Positions 43,608 to 52,565 of a DNA stretch of 64,000 nt are shown here, one piece after another (the stretch's first letter is position 1; every line of letters starts with the position of its first letter). The notes under the pieces were generated by a model. It had not been told where the DNA came from. It did no database searches and was given only the letters and a program-made list of their open reading frames with translations. A program made the translations under genes and the position numbers. This DNA is from Streptococcus sp. HMSC072G04 (lineage in GTDB: Bacteria > Bacillota > Bacilli > Lactobacillales > Streptococcaceae): contig NZ_KV812027.1 of the NCBI RefSeq assembly GCF_001813295.1, positions 1-64,000 on the forward strand, written 5' to 3'.

Positions 43608-45737
43608 TTAATCTGCTTGTTTATCAGCGTTTTCTTCCTTCTTTGTGTCTTTTTCTCTAATCACAAGGACACCATCTTCCATGTCTGCTTCGAGATGTTT
43701 GGCATCCAAGTTATCCAAGTGGAAGTCTGTGACTTTGTCACGGATTTGTTGTTCAACTACCCGACGGAGTGGACGAACACCCATCACTTCATCATAACCT
43801 TCTTCAGTCATGTATTCTTTAGCTGCATCGCTCACTGCTAAGTCGATTTCTTTCTTAGAAAGGGTCTTATTGACATCTACCAACATCAAATCAACAATCT
43901 TAGAAAGGTCTTCCTTGCTCAAGTGTGAGAATTCAATGACAGCGTTGAAACGGTTCAAGAATTCTGGACGGAAGTAAGGTTTCAAACGATCCATGAGTTC
44001 TGGTTTATCCGCATCTTCTGTCAAGTTGGCTTCGTAACCAAAGCCAGCGTTTGAAGTGGCGATAATCACAGTGTTCTTGAAGTTGACCGTGTTCCCTTGA
44101 CCATCTGTCAAACGACCATCATCCAAAACTTGGAGGAGAAGTGTGATCACTTGAGGGTCCGCCTTTTCAATTTCGTCGAGAAGAACGATTGAGTATGGGT
44201 TACGGCGAACACGTTCTGTCAAGGTATTGCTGTTGTCATCGTAACCAACATAACCAGCTGTTGTACCAATCAATTTAGAAACGGCTGTACGGTCGCTGTA
44301 TTCTGACATATCCAAACGGATGATGGCATCTTTGGTTCCGAACATATCAAGAGCCAATTGTTTAGCCAACTCAGTTTTACCAACACCAGTAGGACCTACA
44401 AAGAGGAAGCTACCGATTGGGCGGTTCCCTTCGTCAAATCCTGCACGGTTCCGACGGATGGCACGTGCCACTGCTTCAACGGCTTTATCTTGACCGATAA
44501 CCTTAGTTTGCAAACGGTGACCCATATCTTTCAAACGTTCGATATCAGTTGCACCCATTTGTGACACTGGAATACCCGTCATCCGTTCTACAGATTCAGC
44601 CACATCGTTGATTGTTGCCGTTACTTTATGGTCTTCCGTATGGTTTTCAATTTTCTTTTCAAGTTCTTCGATACGAACTTTTGCATTAAGAGCTGCTTCG
44701 TAATCTTCTTTAGCAGCTGCAGCTTCTTGTTTAGCTTTTTCTTCTTCAATTTCATGTTCCACAGCATGGACATCTGTTACTGGATGTTGGGCTGCCAAGT
44801 GAGCAGCTGTCACATCGACCAAGTCAATGGCCTTATCAGGCAAGCTACGTTGTGGAATGTATTGGATCGAATAATCAACCGCTGCTTTCAAAACTTCATC
44901 TGGCAAGATGACATTGTGGTGTTTTTCATAAAGATCACGGATCCCTTGGAGAATCTTGAAAGTATCTTCAGCTGATGGAGCATTGACTTTCACTTCGTTG
45001 AAACGACGAGCAAGAGCTGCATTCTTCAAGATGGTGTTACGGTATTCATCTTGAGTAGTTGCCCCAATGACTGTCAATTCCCCACGTGAAAGAGCAGGTT
45101 TGATGATATCCGCAAGACCTTTAGATCCTTGACCATCACCTGTGCTACCTGCACCAAGGATTTGATGGATTTCATCAAAGAAGAGAATAACATTTCCCAT
45201 AGCCTTGACTTCTTGGATCAGATTTTGAATATTTTCTTCAAAGCTACCACGGTATTGCGTACCAGCTTCTAGACCAGAAATATCAATCGAGATGATTTCT
45301 TTGTTCTTGATAGCAGCTGGAACATCTCCGTTCACAATAGCTTGTGCCAAACCTTCTACAACTGCTGTTTTACCAACACCGGCATCCCCTACAAGGACAG
45401 GGTTGTTCTTGGTACGACGTGACAAGATTTCAGCAGTTTCTTGAATTTCTTTATTACGTCCGATGACTGGATCCAATTTTCCTTCACGAGCTTCTTCGGT
45501 CAAGTTGCGACCAAGTTTTGCAAGGATCCCATCTTGTTTCATTCCTTTACCTTGATGGTGTTGCACTTGCTCGCTTCCTTCATTTGGAAGTTGACCGGTT
45601 TGGCGGTAAATAGCGAATTCTTCAGGTGTCACTTCACGACCGTTGATCATGTAGCGACGGCTTTCAGAACGAAAACCACCCATGTTTCCCATTAGTTGAT
45701 TGAAAAGATCATCCATATTGTTAAAGTTGTTATTCAT
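43608..45737 (-). CDS. clpL: Clp ATPase ClpL
   Basis: A 709-aa HSP100 chaperone with two AAA+ modules. N-terminal Asn/Met-rich stretch ([17 protein letters not shown]) typical of ClpL; Walker A GDAGVGKT (first) and GPTGVGKT (second); Walker B ILFFDEIH and VLLDEIE; a middle coiled coil (about 330-375). It lacks the N-terminal zinc finger of ClpE and the Clp-N repeat of ClpC. It acts as a stress chaperone without a ClpP partner in streptococci (family knowledge). RBS AGAGG before the ATG. Long leader, see the promoter entry. Confidence 0.95.
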   Translation of the reverse strand: MNNNFNNMDDLFNQLMGNMGGFRSESRRYMINGREVTPEEFAIYRQTGQLPNEGSEQVQHHQGKGMKQDGILAKLGRNLTEEAREGKLDPVIGRNKEIQETAEILSRRTKNNPVLVGDAGVGKTAVVEGLAQAIVNGDVPAAIKNKEIISIDISGLEAGTQYRGSFEENIQNLIQEVKAMGNVILFFDEIHQILGAGSTGDGQGSKGLADIIKPALSRGELTVIGATTQDEYRNTILKNAALARRFNEVKVNAPSAEDTFKILQGIRDLYEKHHNVILPDEVLKAAVDYSIQYIPQRSLPDKAIDLVDVTAAHLAAQHPVTDVHAVEHEIEEEKAKQEAAAAKEDYEAALNAKVRIEELEKKIENHTEDHKVTATINDVAESVERMTGIPVSQMGATDIERLKDMGHRLQTKVIGQDKAVEAVARAIRRNRAGFDEGNRPIGSFLFVGPTGVGKTELAKQLALDMFGTKDAIIRLDMSEYSDRTAVSKLIGTTAGYVGYDDNSNTLTERVRRNPYSIVLLDEIEKADPQVITLLLQVLDDGRLTDGQGNTVNFKNTVIIATSNAGFGYEANLTEDADKPELMDRLKPYFRPEFLNRFNAVIEFSHLSKEDLSKIVDLMLVDVNKTLSKKEIDLAVSDAAKEYMTEEGYDEVMGVRPLRRVVEQQIRDKVTDFHLDNLDAKHLEADMEDGVLVIREKDTKKEENADKQAD

Positions 45738-46043
45738 ATTGTATACCTCTAATTTACATAATTTTAATTCATTCTTGAAAATTAGCAGACCAATTGGCTG
45801 CCATTTGATTGTTTACATAATTTTAATTCATTTATTTAATAATAGCCCTACAGGCTAACAGTTTCTATTTTTCCTTTTATCAATTAGTTGTCTTAATTCT
45901 GGAAATAGCATATCACCATCTCCTTTCCACTATTGATCTTGTAAACCAGTAGGTTTTTCCAACCTCTTTTTGTTTACATAAATTATTATAACGCAGACTG
46001 ATTTCTTTGTCAACACTTTTTTACATAATTTTTAAAATTTATT
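45738..46043 (-). promoter_or_regulatory. clpL: clpL promoter and repeat-bearing leader
   Basis: A consensus promoter: -35 TTGACA (46008-46013), 17-bp spacer, -10 TATAAT (45985-45990), about 240 bp upstream of the start. TTTACATAA occurs four times in the same orientation (45753, 45812, 45973, 46020). Two of these flank the promoter core and two lie in the leader within an exact 21-bp repeat (45753-45773 and 45812-45832). No CtsR heptad pair is visible. Confidence 0.65.
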
Positions 46044-46069
46044 AAAAAAATCTGGATGTCACTCCAGAT
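46044..46069 (-). terminator. Terminator of the TslA-like module
   Basis: Stem ATCTGGA/TCCAGAT (46050-46056 with 46063-46069) and T7 on minus. Confidence 0.85.
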
Positions 46070-46094
46070 TCCATATTTAAATAGAAGTTCTTGG

Positions 46095-46394
46095 CTAGAT
46101 AGATTTAAATTTACCAGCTTTTTCTTGAATAGCTGTCTGTACATTTTTAGCAAATTGCCCCACCATGGATTGGTCTAGTTGCTTTCCGACCACTTGGACG
46201 TCTTCTTCAGCTACTGTTGCAATCGCAGTCAAGCCATCATTGTAACGCTTCTCAACTCCTGCCTTGCAGGTCAATAAAACGGGCGCATAGACAACCCGGA
46301 TTAAATCTTTTTCAAGTTTCTTTCGGCTTTCGATGATCCTCATCTTATCTTTCATATCTAAATCAAAGAAATCTTTGACTGGACTATCACCCAT
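46095..46394 (-). CDS. TlaA-like small helical partner (second)
   Basis: A 99-aa mainly helical soluble protein starting MGDSPVKDFFDLDMKDKM, no signal or TM. It is last in the module after the lipase and the 126-aa protein, with AGGAGGAAG as RBS. In the S. aureus TslA system two small partner proteins (TlaA1, TlaA2) are encoded after the lipase and bind its C-terminal LXG-like domain for export. Position and size fit the second partner. Confidence 0.6.
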   Translation of the reverse strand: MGDSPVKDFFDLDMKDKMRIIESRKKLEKDLIRVVYAPVLLTCKAGVEKRYNDGLTAIATVAEEDVQVVGKQLDQSMVGQFAKNVQTAIQEKAGKFKSI

Positions 46395-46412
46395 ACTTCC
46401 TCCTCTTCTATA

Positions 46413-46793
46413 CTATGAAACTTTATCTTGTGCAAACTCCTCTTCCAGTTGGCGTCTATCTTTCCGGTAGGATTGCCATAAATTCTCTTCCTCGATTTCG
46501 ATCTGTTTTAAAGCTACTTGTGCAGCTTCTCTAGCTTCGAGATCATACTCTTCGATACAGCGATGGAGGGACTCCCATCCACAACTGACATCAACCTCCT
46601 GCTCTTGTAAAAAGGAAGCTGCCAACGCATACTCTTCTTCCAGCATCTGGGTGAAGAGCTGCTGTTTTCTTTCCACTAGGCAACGCTTTTCATCTAGCTC
46701 CAAGCGCGCTTTTTGGAACTCTCTTTCCAAGTGATCTAGTTTCTTTTCCTTTTTCGAAAGAGTAGATGAAATTAATAAGCTAGTTGTTCCCAC
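46413..46793 (-). CDS. TlaA-like small coiled-coil partner (first)
   Basis: A 126-aa, highly charged, almost wholly helical protein (KKEKKLDHLEREFQKARLEL ... RKDRRQLEEEF), predicted coiled coil. GTG start with AGGAG 10 bases before it, inside the 3' end of the lipase gene (22-bp overlap), so translation is coupled. It corresponds in position to TlaA1 of the S. aureus TslA locus. A WEELH-like WESLH sits in a turn near residue 73 (C-G-W-E-S), loosely recalling WXG-type turns. Confidence 0.6.
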   Translation of the reverse strand: MGTTSLLISSTLSKKEKKLDHLEREFQKARLELDEKRCLVERKQQLFTQMLEEEYALAASFLQEQEVDVSCGWESLHRCIEEYDLEAREAAQVALKQIEIEEENLWQSYRKDRRQLEEEFAQDKVS

Positions 46794-48373
46794 TGGTTCA
46801 TTTCTCCTGCTATTTCTTGATCTTTTGCTTTTAAGAGCTCAATTCCTGCATTCACTTGCTCGTTTAAAGTATGAAATTCATTCGATAAGGACTGATATGC
46901 AGCCAAACGATTGTCAAACCTTTCTCTTACTTCAGTGACAACTGTTTGCTTTGTTGCACCAGCCTGTGCATAGGCCTCTTCTACTTCCGCAAGATTGAGA
47001 ATGAAGCCTTTCGGAACGGTATGTAATACTTTCTCCAAAGCTTCTAAATCTGTATCCAGTTGTGCCTTAGATTTCTGAGCTTGCTCCAGCCCTTCATCCA
47101 CTACTCGAAACAGCTCATCAGAAGCCAAGCGCGCCTGCAAAGCATCCAGATAGATCCGTTCACTTGAGCTCAGTCCACCACCTGTTTTTTGCAATTTATC
47201 CTTTAGGCGATAGTAAACCTTCATCCGCTCTTCAATGATTTCCTTCCGAGTGATGGCTTCCGTTCCCTTTTCAAGAACCAAATTCCCATCCTTATCATAG
47301 ATATAACCATGCATCATGTGCTGCAGGCCAGTATTTATCAAATTCTTAGTTTTGAGGTGCTTGACAATCCCACTGGATTCCTTGCTTCCAGAATCCTGAT
47401 AGCCCAAGCTAACCAAATCTTTATGGTCAATGTGGTTGTAGATTTTGTACTTCAGCGAATCTATACGCGCTTTTTGCTCGGGTGTTAAGATGGAATAGGC
47501 ATTAGGGCCATTGTATAGATGGACAGTCCCAATATGAGACGCTTCTTCTTCCGTCAAGCAGGCAAGCGCATACTGAATATTCATAGACCCCAGAGAGTGA
47601 CCGTATAGATCGATCTTGGCATTGGGGTATTTTCGGATCACCTCTTTCAAATGAGCTGCAGCATCTTTAAATTGCGGAGGCGGGAAAGTCCCGTTTTCAT
47701 CATTGTATTTTTTTAAAAAAGCAGCTCCCATTAAAGCAGGAAATTTAACCTGTTCTTCGGCTGTTCTTTCTGCAAAAAAGCCGACCATATCTGATGCTTT
47801 TTCCTGTACGAAATTGCTGACAGGATTGTCCATTGCTTTTTGTATGAACCTACCAACGGGAGTGGCCTCCGGTGGAAGATTAACAGATGTAGGAATAATT
47901 GCATCTTCAAAAGCTTCTACAGCATTGTTAAAACTATCTTTAGCCTTATCTCGCGCATAATTCTTCGCATATTCTGTTGCATACTCACTTGCACCACCAG
48001 GGTTCAAAATATTGGAAGCTGCTGGCAAATCTGTCTTTACCCAATCCGTATATGTATCATGGAGTAATTTTTGTGTACTTGTATCAGTTTCAGATCCCTT
48101 CATCAAGACAGTCACGTCATGGATTTGGGCACGCGCTTCATCAGAAGCAGTATAGGGGACTGCATTTTGTTGCGCGCCTTGGCCATTATTAGTAAGAACG
48201 AAGACTTGCTCCTCATTGTCATTTACATTATCATAAATATGGGCAACATTACCAATGTATTCGTCTTTCTTCGTCCCAATTTTAAACTTTCCATTTATTT
48301 TGACATCTTTTTCGTATTCAAGTAGAGCAGCTTTAACATTTTGTTGATCATTGAAATTTAAATTATTAGCCAT
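46772..48373 (-). CDS. TslA-like T7SS lipase toxin (N-terminal lipase, C-terminal LXG-like)
   Basis: A 533-aa protein. Residues 1-370 hold an alpha/beta-hydrolase with the nucleophile elbow GHSLGS (Ser about 260). Candidate Asp and His lie in HKDLVSLGY (about 318) and HMMHGYIYDKDG (about 354). Residues 380-533 are helical and end in a long LXG-like helical bundle (KAQLDTDLEALEKVL ... AGEMNQWEQL). This lipase-first, LXG-last order is the 'reverse' layout of S. aureus TslA, a phospholipase secreted by T7SS. The flanking order lipoprotein-lipase-two small helical proteins also matches that locus. No signal peptide. The ATG at 48373 has AAGGAG 5 bases before it. Confidence 0.78.
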   Translation of the reverse strand: MANNLNFNDQQNVKAALLEYEKDVKINGKFKIGTKKDEYIGNVAHIYDNVNDNEEQVFVLTNNGQGAQQNAVPYTASDEARAQIHDVTVLMKGSETDTSTQKLLHDTYTDWVKTDLPAASNILNPGGASEYATEYAKNYARDKAKDSFNNAVEAFEDAIIPTSVNLPPEATPVGRFIQKAMDNPVSNFVQEKASDMVGFFAERTAEEQVKFPALMGAAFLKKYNDENGTFPPPQFKDAAAHLKEVIRKYPNAKIDLYGHSLGSMNIQYALACLTEEEASHIGTVHLYNGPNAYSILTPEQKARIDSLKYKIYNHIDHKDLVSLGYQDSGSKESSGIVKHLKTKNLINTGLQHMMHGYIYDKDGNLVLEKGTEAITRKEIIEERMKVYYRLKDKLQKTGGGLSSSERIYLDALQARLASDELFRVVDEGLEQAQKSKAQLDTDLEALEKVLHTVPKGFILNLAEVEEAYAQAGATKQTVVTEVRERFDNRLAAYQSLSNEFHTLNEQVNAGIELLKAKDQEIAGEMNQWEQLAY

Positions 48374-48375
48374 TA

Positions 48376-48762
48376 TCACTCCTTATCTAATAAATCACTT
48401 AACTCCTCTGTTTCCCCAAAATAGGTCTCTTCATATTTCCCTGTTGTAGCATCCTCTTGTATAGTTGTGCTTAAAACTAATTTTTCATCATTATTTATAA
48501 CTATTTTTACTAATAGCCCTCCCATCGGATTATAATCTAAATCATCTTTAGAGATTTTATATGATTTTATTTTTCCTTCTGGAGTAAGAGCTTTAGGATC
48601 TAATTTTTTCAACATATTTTCAATCGCTACCTTCATCTTCTTACTCTCTGCGATTTGAATCATTTCTTGTTTCTTGGCAGATTGTCCATTAAAAAAGCTA
48701 CAGCCTCCTAAGCTCAGGCTAAATACTACCATTATCAACACAATAAATTTACTTTTTTTCAT
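48376..48762 (-). CDS. DUF1310-like lipoprotein, putative immunity to the lipase (proximal copy)
   Basis: A 128-aa lipoprotein: signal peptide with lipobox LGGC (Cys about 21), then a small domain with EMIQIAESKKMKVAIE, LDPKALTPEGKIKSYKI and YNPMGGLLVKIVINND. These fit DUF1310, a Firmicute lipoprotein family of about 125 residues. The stop codon lies 2 bases before the lipase ATG. In the TslA system the immunity protein TilA is likewise a surface lipoprotein; immunity here is inferred from position and anchoring. Confidence 0.7.
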   Translation of the reverse strand: MKKSKFIVLIMVVFSLSLGGCSFFNGQSAKKQEMIQIAESKKMKVAIENMLKKLDPKALTPEGKIKSYKISKDDLDYNPMGGLLVKIVINNDEKLVLSTTIQEDATTGKYEETYFGETEELSDLLDKE

Positions 48763-48928
48763 CTTCTTCCCATTCTTTCTTCAGGTTTCTTAGAATTTAT
48801 TATACAAAATTCTATTCATACCTGAAATGTTACTTTTGTTAAAAAATGTTGCCAAAAGGTTACAAGCACTACATATTGATGTAACATACTTGGCCCAATC
48901 AATAAATTCTATAAAATAGATGAGGTTG

Positions 48929-49318
48929 CTATTGCTTGTCTCTTTCTATTAATTTCGTTAATTCTTTAGGCGTTCCTGATGTGGCAACAAGATATTCTCC
49001 TGAATCCTCTTCTATGACCGTCATATCAATCGTCAACCGATCATCCCTATTAATGACAATTTCGACAATAATTCCTTCCATTGGATTATATTTTAATTTA
49101 TCTTTTAAAATTCTATAAGACTTTATTTTCCCATTTGGAGTTAATGCCTCTGGATCCAGATTTTTTAAATAGGTTTCAATTGCCACTTTCATCTTCTGAC
49201 TCTCTGCAATCTGAATCATTTCCCTTCTCTCAGCAGCTTTATCTGTAAAAAGACTGCAGCCTCCTAGAAACAAAGTCAGTAAGAATAGTAGCATTAATCG
49301 TTGTTTTTTATCAGTCAT
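48929..49318 (-). CDS. DUF1310-like lipoprotein, putative immunity (distal copy)
   Basis: A 129-aa paralogue of the lipoprotein at 48376-48762, with lipobox LGGC and the same core segments (EMIQIAESQKMKVAIE, LDPEALTPNGKIKSYRI, YNPMEGIIVEIVINRDD). I moved the start to the ATG at 49318, since GAGGG lies upstream. A 166-bp gap with a possible promoter (TATAAT near 48809) separates the two copies. Two similar immunity copies suggest duplication to widen or maintain protection. Confidence 0.7.
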   Translation of the reverse strand: MTDKKQRLMLLFLLTLFLGGCSLFTDKAAERREMIQIAESQKMKVAIETYLKNLDPEALTPNGKIKSYRILKDKLKYNPMEGIIVEIVINRDDRLTIDMTVIEEDSGEYLVATSGTPKELTKLIERDKQ

Positions 49319-49394
49319 ATGTTCCCTCTCACTTATATTATTCGTAATGATTTTTAAAAAATGACCCAATTTTTAAAAATTTTTTCCAGAACCT

Positions 49395-49418
49395 AAAAAA
49401 CACACCCTTACTGGGTGC
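49395..49418 (-). terminator. Terminator of the ABC importer operon
   Basis: Stem CACCC-TTACT-GGGTG (49403-49417) with a T6 run on minus. Confidence 0.75.
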
Positions 49419-49426
49419 GTCTCTTG

Positions 49427-50191
49427 TTAAATCATGTATTCGACGCTATAAGTAGCATCAGATAAAATCCGTGAAAGGAATTGTTTGGTTCGTTCTTCTT
49501 TTGGACTGTTGAAGAATTCATGGGGTTCGTTTTCTTCGATGATGTGTCCGCCATCCATAAAGATAACGTGGTTGGCTACATCACGCGCAAAGCCCATCTC
49601 ATGGGTTACGACAACCATGGTCACTCCTTCTTGGGCCAATTGCTTCATGACATCTAAGACATCACCGACCAACTCTGGGTCTAACGCTGAAGTCGGCTCA
49701 TCCAGCAAGATCACGTCTGGTTTCACTGCGATGGCACGCGCGATTCCGATTCGTTGCTGCTGACCACCTGACAATTGAGAAGGATAGTAATCTTTATAAG
49801 CGAGGAGACCAACTTTTTCAAGGGCTGATTCTGCCCGTTGGATGGCTTCTTCTTTTGGAATCTTACGAGCTACAACCAGTCCTTCTAAGATATTTTCAAG
49901 CGCTGTTTTGTTGGCAAAGAGATTATAATGCTGGAAGACAAAGGCTGTCTTTTGGCGGATTTCTAGAATCTCTTTTTTGCTGAGTTTTGAGAGGTCGTAC
50001 TCTTTTCCACCTAGGGTTAGGTGGCCTGTATCTGCCTTTTCCAAGTGGTTAAGGCAGCGAAGGAAGGTTGTTTTTCCTGATCCAGATGGACCTAAAATAA
50101 CGACGACATCCCCTTGGTTGACCTTGAGATTAACATCTACCAGGACTTGGTGGTCCTTAAATCTTTTCGATACGTGTTCTACTTCTAACAT
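49427..50191 (-). CDS. Polar amino-acid ABC transporter, ATP-binding protein
   Basis: A 254-aa nucleotide-binding subunit: Walker [10 protein letters not shown] (about 34-42), signature [14 protein letters not shown], Walker [13 protein letters not shown], and the His switch in VVTHEMGFA. It belongs to the GlnQ/HisP-type amino-acid family. It is the last gene of an importer operon with two permeases and a binding protein. The substrate is not deducible; adjacency to two UroD-like methyltransferases suggests a methylated or sulfur-containing amino acid. Confidence 0.93.
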   Translation of the reverse strand: MLEVEHVSKRFKDHQVLVDVNLKVNQGDVVVILGPSGSGKTTFLRCLNHLEKADTGHLTLGGKEYDLSKLSKKEILEIRQKTAFVFQHYNLFANKTALENILEGLVVARKIPKEEAIQRAESALEKVGLLAYKDYYPSQLSGGQQQRIGIARAIAVKPDVILLDEPTSALDPELVGDVLDVMKQLAQEGVTMVVVTHEMGFARDVANHVIFMDGGHIIEENEPHEFFNSPKEERTKQFLSRILSDATYSVEYMI

Positions 50192-50210
50192 CTTCTTATT
50201 TCTCCTTCTT

Positions 50211-50897
50211 CTATGCGAGTGTCAGGCGTTTTTCTAAGCGATTGAATCCCCACTGAATCACCCCACAAATGACAATATAAAGAATAAAAATCACTAGATA
50301 GGATTCAAAATATTGATAGCCATAAGAGGCTTCGACCTTGGCAATAGCGGTGATATCCTTGATGGTCATGACAAAGACAAGGGATGTTCCTTTGACCAAG
50401 TTGATAACCAGGTTACACAAATTAGGCAGGGCTGAACGCAAGGCTTGTGGAAAAACAATGCGGATGTAGGCTTGGCGATTGGTCAAACCAATGGCTTGCG
50501 CTGCTTCTAGCTGGCCCTTATCCACAGTCAGAATGGCTGACCGTAGAATTTCAGCAAGACTCCCCGTTGTCATCAAGCTAAAGATGATAAAGGCATAGTA
50601 AATGGGATTGATCTCAAAGACATTAAAGTGACTGCCAATACTCTTAAAAAAGCTATTTAAGAGGCTGGGAAAGAGACTATAAAAGAAGAGAATCAAGAGA
50701 ATCGGAGGCGTCGCGCGGATAAAGGCTAAGTAAACCACTGAGAAACTGCGAACACCTTTGACCTTATAAATCTGACCGAGTGCCAAAAAGAGGGCTGGAA
50801 AGAAACTCAAAAGAATCGATACGACCATGATCAGAAGGGTCACTGGAACACCACCTAAGGTGGCTAGAAATGCTTTACTAATAAAATTGAAATCCAT
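50211..50897 (-). CDS. Amino-acid ABC permease (second)
   Basis: A 228-aa His/Glu/Gln/Arg/opine-type permease with about five TM segments and the EAA loop ([26 protein letters not shown]). It pairs with the permease immediately upstream (3 bp gap). RBS AAAGG. Confidence 0.92.
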   Translation of the reverse strand: MDFNFISKAFLATLGGVPVTLLIMVVSILLSFFPALFLALGQIYKVKGVRSFSVVYLAFIRATPPILLILFFYSLFPSLLNSFFKSIGSHFNVFEINPIYYAFIIFSLMTTGSLAEILRSAILTVDKGQLEAAQAIGLTNRQAYIRIVFPQALRSALPNLCNLVINLVKGTSLVFVMTIKDITAIAKVEASYGYQYFESYLVIFILYIVICGVIQWGFNRLEKRLTLA

Positions 50898-50900
50898 AAG

Positions 50901-51593
50901 CTACCTTTCTGTTACACTGAGTCGTTTCTCAAGGAGTTGAGCGGAGAAGGAGATCACAAGGGCAATTCCCCAGTAGATCACTGCTACAGCTGTATACGTT
51001 TCGAGGGAATAATTCCCAAGATTGCGGCTAATCAAGTTGTTGCCTGCTCCCATGATATCGATAAAGCCAATGGTATAAGCCAAAGCGGCATCGCGCATGA
51101 GGTTCAAGATGGCAGTCGTCATATTTGGAAGAGCCACGCGAAATGCTTGGGGAAGGATAATCCGCCAAATGGTTTGGGCTGGCGTCAAGCCGATACTCAA
51201 GCCCGCTTCCATCTGACCTTTTGGAATGGCCAAATAGGCTGCCTTGAAAACTTCAGAGATCATAGCGGCAAAGAGAAGAAACATGGCAACAAGGACAAAG
51301 ACAAACTTGGACCAGTGGTCAATGTCAATGCCCAACCACCAGTTCAAAAATTGGGGGAGTCCATAAAAGACCAAAAAGAGCAAGACAATCGGAGGAGTAC
51401 AACGCAAAGTAAAGACATAACCTTTTGCCAGACCTGCTCCTACCTTATCTTCTGATACTTGTGCCCAGGTTAAAACCAAGCCAAATGCAGAACCGAGAAC
51501 CGTCGTTAAAACCATCAAAGCGAGGGTCGCTGGTAGAGCTTGGACCAAGGTTGGAAGAAATGACCAGACCTTGGAAATGTCGTATGAGACCAT
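50901..51593 (-). CDS. Amino-acid ABC permease (first)
   Basis: A 230-aa permease of the same family, with EAA loop QMEAGLSIGLTPAQTIWRIILPQAFR and about five TM segments. Two different permease subunits, as usual for polar amino-acid importers. Confidence 0.92.
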   Translation of the reverse strand: MVSYDISKVWSFLPTLVQALPATLALMVLTTVLGSAFGLVLTWAQVSEDKVGAGLAKGYVFTLRCTPPIVLLFLVFYGLPQFLNWWLGIDIDHWSKFVFVLVAMFLLFAAMISEVFKAAYLAIPKGQMEAGLSIGLTPAQTIWRIILPQAFRVALPNMTTAILNLMRDAALAYTIGFIDIMGAGNNLISRNLGNYSLETYTAVAVIYWGIALVISFSAQLLEKRLSVTER

Positions 51594-51659
51594 GTTTCTT
51601 TTCCTTTCTGTATCCGTATAGAAATAAGGAAGCTGGGGCTATGCGCACCCAGTTCCATC

Positions 51660-52538
51660 TTATTTCTCTTTATCTACATAACCGAAGACATCTTCACCGA
51701 AATACTTTTTCGACAATTTAGCAAGTGTCCCATCTTTTTCTAACTCTTTGATAGCCTTGCTGTATGCTTCTGCAAATTTTTCGTTTTTCTTATCCTTATG
51801 GATCAATGGGTAAGTTGGAATTCCTTTGTAGGCAAACCAGCTCAGTTTGTCCGCATATTGGTGGTAAGAACCATCTTTATCTGTGATAGCTTTTTCAAAG
51901 GAAAGTTTGATGTCAAAGAAGGCATCGTAACGCCCTTCAAGAACCCAAGCATAAGCATCTGCGACTTTGAAAGATTCCGCAGCTGTTAATTCGATTGGTT
52001 GGTCCTTATGCTTTTCATTGTATTCTTTAATAACATTCCATTGTGCATTTTGTGGTGAAATTGGAACCAATTTTCCTTTTTCTTTAGCGAAGTCATCGAT
52101 GTTCTTGTATTTATTCGCATCTTCTTTCCGTACGGTAAAACCGATGATACTTGCTCCAATTGGTTCTTTTGGAATGATAAATTTCTTGGCACGTTCTTCG
52201 GTATACCAAGCTCCTTTGGTTCCGATATCGTATTTACCAGATTCTAGACCGATCAAGAGATCGTCATCACTCGTTCCAGTGTACTCAAACTTGTAGTCTG
52301 GTAGTTTTTCATCAATGGCTTTGAGAACGGCTACTTCATAGCCATCTGATTCTCCTTTTTCATCGACGAAATCATACGGTACATAGTTTTGAGTGTGGGC
52401 TACTTTCAAGGTTGTTACCTTGTTCGATCCTGTTGAATCTTTGCTGTCGTTTGCATGGTTCAAGCTCCGTCCAAGAATGGTTGCACCTGCAATGGCAAGT
52501 ACTGCCACCCCACCGATAATCCATGTTTTTTTACTCAT
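51660..52538 (-). CDS. Amino-acid ABC substrate-binding protein, N-terminally anchored
   Basis: A 292-aa periplasmic-type binding protein (SBP family 3; LKVAHTQNYVPYDFVDEKGE ... GYEVAVLKAI). The N-terminus is a hydrophobic segment (about 5-24, TWIIGGVAVLAIAGATILG) with no lipobox Cys. In this Gram-positive it is likely held by an uncleaved signal anchor rather than lipid, which is unusual for the family. RBS GGGAG. It heads the transporter genes, after the two UroD-like genes. Confidence 0.9.
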   Translation of the reverse strand: MSKKTWIIGGVAVLAIAGATILGRSLNHANDSKDSTGSNKVTTLKVAHTQNYVPYDFVDEKGESDGYEVAVLKAIDEKLPDYKFEYTGTSDDDLLIGLESGKYDIGTKGAWYTEERAKKFIIPKEPIGASIIGFTVRKEDANKYKNIDDFAKEKGKLVPISPQNAQWNVIKEYNEKHKDQPIELTAAESFKVADAYAWVLEGRYDAFFDIKLSFEKAITDKDGSYHQYADKLSWFAYKGIPTYPLIHKDKKNEKFAEAYSKAIKELEKDGTLAKLSKKYFGEDVFGYVDKEK

Positions 52539-52565
52539 ACTTTGTTCTCCCTTTTTCTATTTTCC

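Noticed and set aside
45738-46090. CtsR operator upstream of clpL
   Set aside because: No GGTCAAA-type heptad pair on either strand in this region.
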